This document shows, in pieces, positions 63,820 to 64,000 of a stretch of 64,000 nucleotides of DNA. The notes under the pieces are model-generated. The model had not been told where the DNA came from. It ran no database searches and saw only the letters and a list, made by a program, of their open reading frames with translations. A program made the position numbers and the translations under genes. Positions within the stretch are counted from its first letter, which is position 1. Each line of letters begins with the position of its first letter. This DNA comes from Symbiodinium natans. Lineage: Eukaryota > Sar > Dinophyceae > Suessiales > Symbiodiniaceae. Where the stretch lies: the NCBI GenBank assembly GCA_905221605.1, contig CAJNDS010002334.1, forward strand, positions 184,501 through 248,500, given 5' to 3'.

Positions 63820-64000
63820 ATGTCTCGGGTTACTTGGCTGCCCGACACCTCCTGACTTCCTGAACATCTTGGCTTCATTTCTTCCTCTGAGTATTGCACA
63901 GCTAATTACCGTGAACTGAAGGAATTCACATGCAAGCAATCCAAGCGTCGTTCACCTGAAGGAAAAAGTAGTCATTGAGAACGTGACCCCGAAGCCTCCT
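63820..64000. other. No recognised gene; window end
   Basis: Nothing is supported in the last 180 bp. Confidence 0.5.

Noticed and set aside
1-64000. Bacterial or organelle origin of the window
   Set aside because: There are no operons, ribosome-binding sites or long genes. Intron-split domains and repeat content are nuclear eukaryotic.

Overview
The window looks like nuclear DNA of a dinoflagellate (Symbiodiniaceae-like or a relative; the species cannot be told from this sequence). Reasons: there are almost no long ORFs, and recognisable domains appear only after joining short exons across roughly 100-200 bp introns. Intron ends follow the AG|G pattern and donors are GC as well as GT. The identifiable families (FkbM-type methyltransferase, Mei2-type C-terminal RRM, RING-H2, LINE-type RNase H) are ones expected to be common in dinoflagellates. 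Degenerate CCCTAAA/TTTAGGG words are scattered throughout. Microsatellites and very long G runs are frequent. Every gene or retroelement fragment that I can identify with reasonable confidence reads on the + strand, which fits the one-directional gene blocks of these genomes.

Layout: 0-5 kb has only weak exon candidates. From 6.5 to 16.3 kb there is a spread of short basic/aromatic exons with an alternating A-x-x-W / R-rich pattern reminiscent of Sfi1-type centrin-binding repeats, interrupted by a Mei2-type RRM exon (13.1-13.4 kb) and a decayed reverse-transcriptase tail (about 15.9 kb). From 17.9 to 19.8 kb lies the best gene of the window: a four-exon FkbM-family methyltransferase for which I could join all exons in frame (498 codons plus stop). 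From 23.4 to 25.4 kb is a set of hydrophobic exons, probably a membrane protein, with a near-perfect 31-bp-arm foldback palindrome inside it. From 26.8 to 27.7 kb is a compound block of GGTTC repeats, telomere-like repeats and a roughly 98-bp tandem array. At 29.4 kb is another membrane-protein exon. From 35.4 to 35.9 kb is a frameshifted LINE RNase H domain. From 37.9 to 40.2 kb is a nested repeat block: a 14-bp satellite, a 42-bp (14-codon) array, a 3-copy 50-60-bp repeat, a 74-bp array with a 223-bp higher-order period, and again the 14-bp satellite. From 42.5 to 43.0 kb and from 49.6 to 50.35 kb are further tandem repeats. From 46.6 to 48.7 kb are several good short exons, one with a transmembrane helix. 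From 54.7 to 56.7 kb are cysteine-rich and FHA-like exon candidates. From 61.2 to 62.2 kb is a RING-H2 E3 ligase gene fragment with a clear 3' end.

There is no operon-like organisation. The genes are independent, intron-rich units and most are seen only in part. Functions are given only for FkbM, Mei2-RRM, RING-H2 and the retroelement pieces; other exon calls rest on open frame, protein-like composition and splice-site fit, and are marked low confidence. No rRNA, tRNA, spliced-leader or CRISPR sequence was recognised by eye.
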